From NCBI RefSeq assembly GCF_052180255.1, contig NZ_CP197466.1:1364001-1428000 (forward strand): a stretch of 64,000 nt of DNA, given 5' to 3'. Below the pieces are notes generated by a model. It was not told the origin of the DNA and did not search any database. It worked only from the letters and a program-made list of their open reading frames with translations. Shown here one piece after another: positions 46,501-54,525 of this stretch (position 1 is the first letter of the stretch; each line of letters opens with the position of its first letter). The stretch comes from Paenibacillus_AM sp052180255. GTDB taxonomy: Bacteria; Bacillota; Bacilli; Paenibacillales; NBRC-103111. A program made the translations under genes and the position numbers.

Positions 46501-49500
46501 TAAAAATTCGAATTCACAGACGAACGTTGGGGACTACAAGATCAAGGTTACCATTGGCGACGAAATCCCCGTTCTCACCAGCGTTAAGATGATAGGACCG
46601 AAGACGGTCGTTATTCCGAATGGAAGAAGCAGAAAATCCGTTCAATATGACGCGCAGGTGTATGATCAACATGACGTTGTCATTGCAGATGAGAATATCA
46701 ATTGGAAGCTTAAGGATCCGGTTCGCGGCGTAACGTTTCAACCAGTGACCCATACGATTGCGGTAGATCCGACGGCAAGTGACCCCAGTTTTACGCTGAT
46801 TGCTTCCGCTGCCAAGGATCAAGCCATCTTAAAGGAACAAGAAGTGAAGCTCATTCATGATATTACAGAAGAAATAAAGCCCAATCAGTCGTTTGAAACT
46901 GCGACAGGCCCTTTGTCGTTCGGGGTGACGGTATCCGCTACGCTCGATATTCCATCGAATCTCGATTATTATTACTTCGAAGTACCGATTGCGACTCAAG
47001 TCAATGTTTCCGCTGCAAATCCGATGGGAATAGCGATGCAGTGGGTGCTTCGCAGCGATAAAGATATTCACACGGATCTTGCCCAGGCAAGCGGAACCGG
47101 AAGCAAGCTTTCGAAATCGATTATGCTTGATCCTGGTACCTATTATGTAATCGCTTCCAAATCAACTGGGACGGATTCTGTTCCCTACCAGCTTATCGTG
47201 ACATCGGATCCGATTATTTCTACTATTGTGATTGAAGGAAAAGATGTGATCACGATCCCTGACTCCGGTTCGACGAGCGGAAGTTATCAGGCATTCGTCT
47301 TAGATCAGAATGGTACAACGGTTCCCGATAAAATGTCTTCCTTGAAATGGAAACTGAAAGCACCTGTGACGGGAGTAAGTATCCATGCGGACACAGGCGA
47401 ACTCACGGTTGGAAGTTCGGCGGTCAATGGGGAAGCGATAATCATCGCGACTTCCGAGATTTCGCCGACTATCGCTCAGAGCAAAATGATTATCATAAAA
47501 AATGTAGTTCGAGCAGAGGAGAAACCTAACGGCAGCTATGAAACGGCTACGGGCCCTCTAGCTTCCGGTGTTCCGGTGGCAGGCGGGTTCAACCCTGCGC
47601 AAGGTTCCAATTACTTTTATTTTGATTCCGACACGACACAGAAAATTTTAGTGAATATCAATGTACCAGCCGATGCTACGGGAAGTACCTGGAATTGGGT
47701 AGCAACACATGAATCGAATCGCAATGAATACCTTCCGACCCTTTGGATTCCCGGAACTCCGCTTTCCGTATCGGGGTACTTCATTGCAAAACCAGGACGA
47801 AATTATGTGTCGGCCTATCAATACACAGCGCTGACGAGGCCGTTTACGTTAACGGTTACATCGCAGCCGGATCCAGTCCCAAATGCAGCTTCGATAGCCG
47901 GGGCGAATGCCATTGCGATTCCTGTAGATCAGGATGTTCAGGTAACTTATACGGTTACTATACAGGATCAATTTAATCAAGAAATGAAGAACGAGCTTGT
48001 CAGGTGGACGTTGTCGCAGCCTGCTGCAGGAGTCAGTATCGATGAATGGACTGGCATTGTGACCGTGTCGAAATCGGCGTCTGCAGGCAACTTAACAGTC
48101 GTCGCAACGCCGGAGAACAATCATCAGGCCCGTGCGACAAAAACTGTAATGCTCTCGAAAGTAACGAACGAGCCAATGACAGTGAAAGTGACAGGTCCAT
48201 CGCAACTTACGATACCGGCAAACGGCAGCATTAACGCTGACTATACGGCTCAGGTACTCGATCAGAATAGCGCAGTCATGCCAGGCGAAACGGTGGTCTG
48301 GAGCCTGCAAGGCGCCGGCAGCGGCATTAGCGTCGATCCGTCAACGGGTCGAGTTACTCTAACGAATACGGCGACTGCAGGTACATTCCAACTCGTTGCC
48401 ACATCGGCAAGCAATTCGAATGTGCATGCATCGATAACCGTCACGCTGACGAAAGCAAATGGCAGCTATGAAACAGCGGTGGCTCTAACTTCCGGTGTTC
48501 CGGTATCAGGCATGTTCGACCCGGCACAAAGTTCGAATTACTATTATTTTGATGTCGCCACGACGCAGAAAGTTTTAGTGCATCTTGATGTTCCTGGCGA
48601 TGATACGGGAAGTACTCGGAATTGGGTGGCCGTGCATGAATCGAATCATGATGAATACCTGACGAACGTATGGATTCCCGGAACTCCGCTTTCCGTATCG
48701 GGGTACTTCATTGCAAAACCAGGACGAAATTATGTGTCGGCCTATCAATACACAGCGCTGACAAGGCCGTTTACGTTAACGGTTACATCGCAGCCGGATC
48801 CAGTCCCGAATGCAGCTTCGATAGCCGGGATGAATGCTATTGCGATTCCTGAAGATCAGGATGTTAAGGTAACTTATACGGTTACGATACAGGATCAATT
48901 TAATCAAGAAATGAAGAACGAGCTTGTCAGGTGGACGTTGTCGCAGCCTGCTGCAGGAGTCAGCATCGATGAATGGAGCGGCGTTGTGACAGTGTCGAAA
49001 TCGGCGTCTGCAGGCAACTTAACAATCGTCGCAACGCCGGAGAACAATCATCAGGCCCGTGCGACAAAAACCGTGACGCTCTCGAAAGTATCGAACGTGA
49101 CAATGACAGTGAAAGTGACAGGGCAATCGCAACTGACGTTACCGGAAAGCGGCAGCATCAACGCTGACTACACAGCTCAGGTGCTCGATCAATTTGGTGT
49201 AATCATGCCAGACGAAACGGTGAAGTGGAGCCTGCAAGGAGCTGGCAGCGGCATTAGCGTTGAACCATCAACGGGTCGAGTCACTCTAACGAATACAGTG
49301 ACTGCAGGTACATTCCAACTCGTCGCCACATCGTCAAGCAATTCGAATGTGCATGCATCGATAACCGTCACGCTGACGAAAGAAGTCCCTTCTTCTATCG
49401 TAACGAAGGTGGTAGTGACAGGTTCATCGCAACTTACGATACCGGAAAACGGCAGCATAAACGCTGACTATACGGCTCAGGTACTCGATCAGAATAGCGC

Positions 49501-51904
49501 AGTCATGCCAGGCGAAACGGTGGTCTGGAGCCTGCAAGGCGCCGGCAGCGGCATTAGTGTCGAACCGTCAACGGGTCGAGTCACTATAGCGAATACGGCG
49601 ACTGCAGGTACATTCCAACTCGTTGCCACATCGTCAAGCAATCCGAATGCGCATACATCGATAACGATTACGCTGACGAAAGAAGTCATTCCGTCTGTCA
49701 TAACGAACGTGACGTTGACAGGGCCATTGCAACTGACGATACCGGAAAACGGCAGTATCAACGCTGACTACAGAGCTCAGGTGCTCGATCAATACGGTGC
49801 AGTCATGCCAGGGGAAACGGTGATCTGGAACCAGCAAGGAGCTTGCAGCGGCATTAGCGTTGAACCATCAACGGGTCGAGTCACTCTAACGAATACAGTG
49901 ACTGCAGGTACATTCCAACTCGTCGCCACATCGGCAAGCAATTCGAATGTGCATGCATCGATAACCGTCACACTGACGAAAGAAGTCCCTTCTTCAATCG
50001 TAACGAAGGTGGCGGTGACAGGTGCATCGCAACTTACGATACCAGAAAGCAGTAGCATCAACGCTGACTACACGGCTCAGGTACTCGATCAATATGGTGC
50101 AGTCATGCCAGGCGAAACGGTGGTCTGGAGCCTGCAAGGCGCTGGAAACGGCATTAACGTCGATCAGTCAGCGGGTCGAGTCACTATAGCGAATACGGCG
50201 ACTGCAGGTACATTCCAACTCGTCGCCACATCGGCAAGCAATTCGAATGTGCATGCATCGAAAACCGTCACGCTGACGAAAGAAGTCCCTTCTTCTATCG
50301 TAACGAACGTAACAGTGACAGGCCAATCGCAACTGACAATACCGGAAAGTGGCAGCATCAACGCTGACTACACGGCTCAGGTACTCGATCAATATGGTGC
50401 AGTCATGCCAGGCGAAACGGTGATCTGGAGCCTGCAAGGAGCTGGCAGCGGCATCAGCGTCGATCAGTCAACGGGTCGAGTTACCGTAACGAACAAAGCA
50501 AAAGCCAGTACGATAAAACTTGTTGCAACTTCTCAACACAATCAGGACATTAGGTTCGAATTTGCGATTAAGCTGCTCGTAAAGCAGATTGATAACAATC
50601 CGGATTCGCCGAATCCTCCTCAAATTGATGTGAAAGTGCCACAGCAACCGCCACAGCAACCGCAAGGCCCTAAGGTTGTCATTAGTAAAAGTGGTAACAA
50701 CGTGAATGTTCTGTACGAACAACCTGTTAGCGGGAAGATGGTGATGGACGACAACGTTATTCGCAAAGCGCTGAAGTTGATCGCTGAGAATCCCGGTATC
50801 ACGACTATTTCATTCATGCTGCAAACAACAAGAGCCGACAAGGCAGACGTGATCATTTCCGCGAAGTTTATACTGGAATTGAAGAATGAATTGCCCAATG
50901 GTTCCCTAATTTTCTTGTTCAACGACAGGACGATCAGTCTACCAATGAAGAACGTAAGCGAACAAGAATTGAGGAATGCGTTAGACAGTCCGATCAATCA
51001 AATCTTTGTTAGTATCGGTGCGAAAGCAATCAGTGAAGCTGATTCATCCAAAATACGACAAAAGATGAAGAAAGAAGGACTGGAAGTTATCGATCTAGTG
51101 TCTGATAGCCAGGTCGTCTTTTACAGTACGAATGGAAAAACTAAAACAGTGAACGGTATTGGTGGCTCGCTCTTCATGGATAGGGAAGTAGATCCAGCGA
51201 AAACAACTGTTCTATTATTCAATCCAGTCACCAATGAAATTTCGTTCGTGCCTGCAACGTTCCAGTATGTAAACGGACAGACGCTGTTGAGTGTGAAGGG
51301 GAATGTCGAGGATATCTTGATTATTGCTCAAAACAGCAAAACGTTTATAGACATTCAGAATCACTGGGCTCAAGCGGATATTGAATTGCTTGCTTCAAAA
51401 AGGATACTGAGCGGTATAACCGATATCACTTTCCAACCTGACGAGCAAGTGACGCGAGCACAATTCGTGACAATGCTATTCCGTTCATTGGGATTACAAA
51501 TTGTCACTAGCGGGGAGGCTCGCACGTTTACGGACGTTTCTGATAATGACTGGTATGCGAAGAATGTTCGCATGGCTGCTAGAGCGGGAATTATCAGCGG
51601 GTTTGAAGATGGCACATTCCGTCCCGATGCCCCAATTACCCGTGAAGAAATAGCCGTCATGATTCTGAATGTGTTCCATAACGTTCAGCAAACGAATCGT
51701 AACAGCACATCAGGATCAACTTCCAAGTTTCAAGATCGCGACACCATATCCAGTTGGGCGCAGCAAGCCGTCGCTGAACTGGTGGAACAAGGCATCGTTG
51801 CGGGAATCACGGAAGATTCATTCGCTCCCTCCGAGAATGCCACACGTGCACAATCAGCCACATTATTAAAACGGATATTGCAGTACCTGCATGACATCAA
51901 CTAG
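43544..51904 (+). CDS. giant SLH-anchored M9 collagenase
   Basis: A 2786-residue surface protein. TTG 43544 follows AAGGGAG by nine bases; residues 1-32 are a Sec signal ending near QAQS. Residues ~110-760 are an M9 microbial collagenase: activator helices and the zinc site HEFTH (~531) with EEGGAELFA (~563) providing the third ligand. A PKD domain follows (~806-880, SYEWDFGDGTTS). Then PPC-type domains (YFYFELDR, YYYFEVPI, YFYFDSDT) alternate with Ig-like BIG2-type domains, ending in five tandem ~100-residue units with a 300-base period. A Pro-rich linker, an adhesin-like domain and three SLH repeats (~2600-2785) attach it to the cell wall. Clostridial collagenases are about 1000 residues, so this one is greatly extended. 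Confidence 0.93.
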   Translation: MKWFKRKSRVGIVFTIIAFIVSNSMGTAIQAQSPDVAPTTYQIDQTKQGSSQSNAKPLGKLEKPKSTDQSIHDIDDASAGGDRSDLAPEAPQPYELSLNHSTVPNSGTAQKQIRSLSTIEVRSYSMAELNDMAFDDLIATIQQLTWTDIPELFRFNADTAEFYGDRDRMDALFTGLEKAGNEFTQDDKKGINTLVEVLRSGYYLGYYNSQLGYINKWNYRMKVLPAVKAIENNPNFQVGTEAQNSVIASVGLLIGNTAVDAEVINKATKILNQIESNFHTFNNGTGKEFSAAYELVKGINFILNEVLNEQNVPKIPDYVGKFDSFLAAVGQLSLHNDYTESNNWFLNNAIYYVGKLSAFNSNPSASNDVLTKDMEMFPKFSYAYMQAASSIAIAFKGIDSRGNAIRYDQLVKAAKSFYFPNRYTFDDGQMVMYTGKDVTEDKVKRLYWASKEVRAQFYRVFGNDEPLEKNHADDILTMFIYNTKKEYAINLLLNGIETENGGIYIEGEGTFYTWERTPEISIYTLEELFRHEFTHFLQGRYLVPGLWGKSEIYRNDRVTWLEEGGAELFAGSTRENEILPRKSMSERNLYDPVDKWMQANEVVHAKYDGFRFYTFAYQLQYYIYKNHPEVLERIAQLVRANDGARYDSYMNELGRDAQLNDNYINSAVDLHAKAGRNELTIPLVADDYVQPQPSKPRSEIFNEIAQHTGLSNIVPEVHSSTFFNTFAVRGTYKGGASQGIIADRKIMDGIVNQYLKTLDTLSWSGYKTVTAYYVNYRLDENNQYVFDVVLHGLLPNESNDTTIPPTIDIHGPYEGTNGYPVMFTSKGTFSPNGTITSYEWDFGDGTTSTLPSPPHVYRTTGVYQVTLKVTNSHGITQVKTTTADIGPLTKEMKPNGTFQTANGPLPLNVNFPASMEQSDSSSYFYFELDRVDTINLLVTQTNGMDLTWTLYKDSEFNQYWQYSRKNGNKLEHTFDAPPGRYYLCVYKNSNSQTNVGDYKIKVTIGDEIPVLTSVKMIGPKTVVIPNGRSRKSVQYDAQVYDQHDVVIADENINWKLKDPVRGVTFQPVTHTIAVDPTASDPSFTLIASAAKDQAILKEQEVKLIHDITEEIKPNQSFETATGPLSFGVTVSATLDIPSNLDYYYFEVPIATQVNVSAANPMGIAMQWVLRSDKDIHTDLAQASGTGSKLSKSIMLDPGTYYVIASKSTGTDSVPYQLIVTSDPIISTIVIEGKDVITIPDSGSTSGSYQAFVLDQNGTTVPDKMSSLKWKLKAPVTGVSIHADTGELTVGSSAVNGEAIIIATSEISPTIAQSKMIIIKNVVRAEEKPNGSYETATGPLASGVPVAGGFNPAQGSNYFYFDSDTTQKILVNINVPADATGSTWNWVATHESNRNEYLPTLWIPGTPLSVSGYFIAKPGRNYVSAYQYTALTRPFTLTVTSQPDPVPNAASIAGANAIAIPVDQDVQVTYTVTIQDQFNQEMKNELVRWTLSQPAAGVSIDEWTGIVTVSKSASAGNLTVVATPENNHQARATKTVMLSKVTNEPMTVKVTGPSQLTIPANGSINADYTAQVLDQNSAVMPGETVVWSLQGAGSGISVDPSTGRVTLTNTATAGTFQLVATSASNSNVHASITVTLTKANGSYETAVALTSGVPVSGMFDPAQSSNYYYFDVATTQKVLVHLDVPGDDTGSTRNWVAVHESNHDEYLTNVWIPGTPLSVSGYFIAKPGRNYVSAYQYTALTRPFTLTVTSQPDPVPNAASIAGMNAIAIPEDQDVKVTYTVTIQDQFNQEMKNELVRWTLSQPAAGVSIDEWSGVVTVSKSASAGNLTIVATPENNHQARATKTVTLSKVSNVTMTVKVTGQSQLTLPESGSINADYTAQVLDQFGVIMPDETVKWSLQGAGSGISVEPSTGRVTLTNTVTAGTFQLVATSSSNSNVHASITVTLTKEVPSSIVTKVVVTGSSQLTIPENGSINADYTAQVLDQNSAVMPGETVVWSLQGAGSGISVEPSTGRVTIANTATAGTFQLVATSSSNPNAHTSITITLTKEVIPSVITNVTLTGPLQLTIPENGSINADYRAQVLDQYGAVMPGETVIWNQQGACSGISVEPSTGRVTLTNTVTAGTFQLVATSASNSNVHASITVTLTKEVPSSIVTKVAVTGASQLTIPESSSINADYTAQVLDQYGAVMPGETVVWSLQGAGNGINVDQSAGRVTIANTATAGTFQLVATSASNSNVHASKTVTLTKEVPSSIVTNVTVTGQSQLTIPESGSINADYTAQVLDQYGAVMPGETVIWSLQGAGSGISVDQSTGRVTVTNKAKASTIKLVATSQHNQDIRFEFAIKLLVKQIDNNPDSPNPPQIDVKVPQQPPQQPQGPKVVISKSGNNVNVLYEQPVSGKMVMDDNVIRKALKLIAENPGITTISFMLQTTRADKADVIISAKFILELKNELPNGSLIFLFNDRTISLPMKNVSEQELRNALDSPINQIFVSIGAKAISEADSSKIRQKMKKEGLEVIDLVSDSQVVFYSTNGKTKTVNGIGGSLFMDREVDPAKTTVLLFNPVTNEISFVPATFQYVNGQTLLSVKGNVEDILIIAQNSKTFIDIQNHWAQADIELLASKRILSGITDITFQPDEQVTRAQFVTMLFRSLGLQIVTSGEARTFTDVSDNDWYAKNVRMAARAGIISGFEDGTFRPDAPITREEIAVMILNVFHNVQQTNRNSTSGSTSKFQDRDTISSWAQQAVAELVEQGIVAGITEDSFAPSENATRAQSATLLKRILQYLHDIN
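47530..49100 (+). repeat. internal ~920-bp duplication in the collagenase gene
   Basis: The PPC plus Ig-like block at about 47530-48170 recurs at about 48455-49095 with long identical stretches (for example GGAACTCCGCTTTCCGTATC at 47753 and 48680). It arose by recent in-frame duplication. Confidence 0.85.
49104..50560 (+). repeat. five tandem ~300-bp Ig-like units
   Basis: Units start near 49104, 49408, 49708, 50008 and 50308, each encoding a domain that opens SQLTIPExGSINADYTAQVL and contains VWSLQGAGSGI and STGRVT. Near-identity between units indicates concerted evolution; repeat number may vary. Confidence 0.9.
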
Positions 51905-51920
51905 AAATTCACCTTAGTTT

Positions 51921-51957
51921 ACGAAAACTGCCGCTCAAATTAGAGTGGCAGTTTTCG
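51921..51957 (+). terminator. collagenase terminator
   Basis: ACGAAAACTGCC pairs with GGCAGTTTTCGT, followed by TTTC. It lies 17 bases after the stop. Confidence 0.8.
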
Positions 51958-51969
51958 TTTCTTGACACG

Positions 51970-52026
51970 CTCGAGAAGAGAACATTGATAAAGCTATATC
52001 TTGAGTACTATAAAGCGAAGCGATAA
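51970..52026 (+). pseudogene. second sigK 3' tail remnant
   Basis: Reads EKRTLIKLYLEYYKAKR then TAA, against EKRALMKLYHEFYKAKR at the end of sigK. It is only about 57 bases, more diverged than the 42831 copy, and lies between the collagenase terminator and another terminator (52037-52060). It marks the original end of sigK or an older cassette insertion. Confidence 0.85.
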
Positions 52027-52036
52027 TTGGAGAAAG

Positions 52037-52060
52037 AACCTGCCTATATGGCAGGTTTTT
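52037..52060 (+). terminator. terminator after the sigK tail
   Basis: AACCTGCC-tatat-GGCAGGTT followed by TTT. Probably the ancestral sigK terminator, left behind with the tail. Confidence 0.8.
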
Positions 52061-52182
52061 GTATCATTATACGAAGTAAAAATCTAATTTATTGTTAAGT
52101 AATTTACAGAATAATCAATTAATATTGTATATAATGAGCTCATATCCTTTCTGTTCCATTATCTATAGTAGGAGTGAAGACC

Positions 52183-53040
52183 TTGTCCAATTCGGAAAAG
52201 CGCGAACAATCACAGTCAAATGCAACGGAGTCTAGAATTCATCTTGATTTTTCAAAAGAGATGTCTTACGGCGACTATCTCCAGCTCGATAAAATATTAT
52301 CCAGTCAGCAGCGGTTGTCAGACCACCATGATGAAATGCTGTTTATCATTATCCACCAAACGAGTGAACTTTGGATGAAATTGATCTTGCATGAATTAGA
52401 AGCTGCACGATACTCGATTCAGCAAAACAATTTGGAACCAGCTTTCAAAATGCTCGCTCGGGTATCTAGAATACAGCAACAATTGATTCAATCCTGGGAT
52501 GTGCTGTCGACACTTACACCGACTGAATACATGCAATTCCGAGACAAGTTGGGTCGTTCCTCTGGATTTCAGTCTTACCAGAATCGACTTATCGAATTTA
52601 TGTTGGGAAGCAAACGATCAAAGGGACTTTCTGTCTATGAACATCAACCGGAGCTCCATCAGCTATTAAGTCAAGCACAACACCTACCTAGTCTATACGA
52701 TGCTGCGATTTCGGCACTTTCGATGCGTGGTTTGGAGATTGATGAATCTTATTTAAAACGGGACTGGTCGCAAGATTATAAGGAGAATGCAAGCGTGAAA
52801 GCTGCTTGGTTGACAGTGTATCGGGATGTCGGGCGCTATTGGGATCTGTATGAACTTGCGGAAAAATTAGTTGATATCGACAGCCGCCAACAACAGTGGA
52901 GATTCAATCATATGGTTACAGTGGAAAGAGTCATCGGTTTCAAACCAGGGACAGGTGGATCAACCGGCGTTGAGTACTTAAAACAGGTCGTAGCACAGCG
53001 TTATTTCCCTGAATTATGGGGCCTGCGTACAGAGCTGTAA
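52183..53040 (+). CDS. kynA: tryptophan 2,3-dioxygenase
   Basis: A 285-residue haem enzyme that opens the indole ring of L-tryptophan to N-formylkynurenine, the first step of the kynurenine pathway. TTG 52183 lies eight bases after TAGGAG. Family signatures are clear: SYGDYLQLDKILSSQ, the haem-pocket FIIIHQTSELWMKL, FRDKLGRSSGFQSYQ, and near the C-terminus RFNHMVTVERVIGFK (axial His) with GTGGSTG. No formamidase or kynureninase gene is adjacent. It ends one base from the convergent Crp/Fnr gene. Confidence 0.95.
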   Translation: MSNSEKREQSQSNATESRIHLDFSKEMSYGDYLQLDKILSSQQRLSDHHDEMLFIIIHQTSELWMKLILHELEAARYSIQQNNLEPAFKMLARVSRIQQQLIQSWDVLSTLTPTEYMQFRDKLGRSSGFQSYQNRLIEFMLGSKRSKGLSVYEHQPELHQLLSQAQHLPSLYDAAISALSMRGLEIDESYLKRDWSQDYKENASVKAAWLTVYRDVGRYWDLYELAEKLVDIDSRQQQWRFNHMVTVERVIGFKPGTGGSTGVEYLKQVVAQRYFPELWGLRTEL

Positions 53041-53041
53041 G

Positions 53042-53662
53042 TTATCCCCCTATGATTTCTTTAAGCTTGTCCGTATCGGTGATGCGGATCGTTCCGCGTT
53101 GGGAGAATTCGATTAAATGAAGGCTTTTCCACTTTTGAAAAATTTTATTTACTGTATTTCTGGATGTACCGATATAACGAGCGAGTGCAGTTTGATCAAT
53201 TGGAATATTGCCATTGTCATGTACCTGAATCAGCTTAAGCAAGTAATGTGCCATTTGCTGCTCAACAGGACTATCATGGAATGCGATGATCTCAGCGAGC
53301 AATCTAACCTTGTAAATAAGAGAGTTTGTGAATAACAAGGATGTTTCAGGATGATTTTTACACATTTTACTTAAAGCTTCATCGGAAAAAAAATACAAGA
53401 TGGTGGAAGATGTAGCTATAGCAGATGTTAAATAGGGGGACTTGTTTACGCCATGTTCTCCTAGTAATGTTCCGATCGGAACGTAGTCTACAATACGTTC
53501 TTGACCATTGTCCGACAGGAGAACAATATTGACTCCTCCTTGCTCCAAGTAAAAAAAGCCTCTCCCGGGTTCACCTTGACGATAAATGATAGCGTTTTTT
53601 TTGATATGAACGACTTGGGCATAAGATAAATAGGGCTCAAATTTATAACGAAGGTATAACAT
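53042..53662 (-). CDS. Crp/Fnr-family regulator
   Basis: A 206-residue regulator: cyclic-nucleotide-binding-like beta barrel in residues 15-120 (GEPGRGFFYLEQGGVNIVLL) and a Crp-type HTH near 165-190 (TALARYIGTSRNTVNKIFQKW). No Fnr-type Cys cluster is visible, so an iron-sulphur oxygen sensor is unlikely. ATG 53662 is behind AAAAGGTG. It lies 22 bases downstream of a similar regulator gene in the same direction. Confidence 0.92.
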   Translation of the reverse strand: MLYLRYKFEPYLSYAQVVHIKKNAIIYRQGEPGRGFFYLEQGGVNIVLLSDNGQERIVDYVPIGTLLGEHGVNKSPYLTSAIATSSTILYFFSDEALSKMCKNHPETSLLFTNSLIYKVRLLAEIIAFHDSPVEQQMAHYLLKLIQVHDNGNIPIDQTALARYIGTSRNTVNKIFQKWKSLHLIEFSQRGTIRITDTDKLKEIIGG

Positions 53663-53683
53663 TCGATCACCTTTTCCCTCGAT

Positions 53684-54325
53684 TCAGCGCATACATGAAC
53701 GACCCTCGACAATATCTTTTAACAGCTTAGGTCTCTTGATCATAAAGGCGCGGTCTTTTATCTCAATGATTCCTGCTTCTTTCCATTGTTTAAGGATTTT
53801 GTAAACCGTTATTCGGGTTAAGCCCGTACAATTGGCAAGTTCTTGTTGGGAGAGTGGGATATCGAAGTTTTTAAAATCTTCAAACAGATTGAGTAGGATC
53901 ATGGCAATTTGCCCTTCTGTTGAAAGGGTTTTGATATGAATTGCAAATAAAAGAATACGCATTTTTTGTATGATCGTTTGCGAAACAAGGTGGACTAGCT
54001 CAGGCTGATGGGTCATTAGGTTTTTAAACCGTGCCGAAGAGAAATGGTAGAGTACGGAGTCTTTGGCCGTTATTGAAGTTGTAAAATGGGTTTGCTGGTC
54101 AATGGCTTGAACACCGACGAGTTGTCCGGGAACAACAATATTTAACATCCGTTCTTTCCCTGTTGAAGTAGAGGCGATAATTTTAACTAAGCCGCTATAC
54201 AAAAAATAGAAACCATCTCCAGATGTACCTTGGTGGTAAATGATCGTTTTCTTTTTGAAAAATTGTCGGTTGCCATACTTCAAAACACGCTGCCATTGTT
54301 CACTCATTTCAAACTGGTTTACCAT
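53684..54325 (-). CDS. Crp/Fnr-family regulator, paralogue
   Basis: A 213-residue Crp/Fnr protein. ATG 54325 is preferred; AGAGGGG ends nine bases upstream and the earlier GTG touches it. Effector-binding barrel (GTSGDGFYFLYSGLVKIIA) and HTH (QELANCTGLTRITVYKILKQW). It is divergent from hpaB, with about 200 bases between, and therefore the likely controller of that gene. It forms a tandem pair with the 53042 regulator. Confidence 0.92.
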   Translation of the reverse strand: MVNQFEMSEQWQRVLKYGNRQFFKKKTIIYHQGTSGDGFYFLYSGLVKIIASTSTGKERMLNIVVPGQLVGVQAIDQQTHFTTSITAKDSVLYHFSSARFKNLMTHQPELVHLVSQTIIQKMRILLFAIHIKTLSTEGQIAMILLNLFEDFKNFDIPLSQQELANCTGLTRITVYKILKQWKEAGIIEIKDRAFMIKRPKLLKDIVEGRSCMR

Positions 54326-54525
54326 ATCGAACACCCCTCTGGAGAAACCGCTATCATATTAATTATAGGAGATGAACAGTTGCAAGATCAACTAGGATCT
54401 ACATACTTCTTGTATCCGTTTACAAAAAGTGAGAAAAATGTTAATTGTATTACAATCCTTTTGCCTAGCCGCTCATATAATCTAGACATACGGTTCTGAT
54501 TCATAGCTATGAAGGAGGAATGACT

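Noticed and set aside
49104..50560. 300-bp periodic repeats considered as CRISPR or a transposon array
   Set aside because: They are in-frame protein domains inside one long gene.
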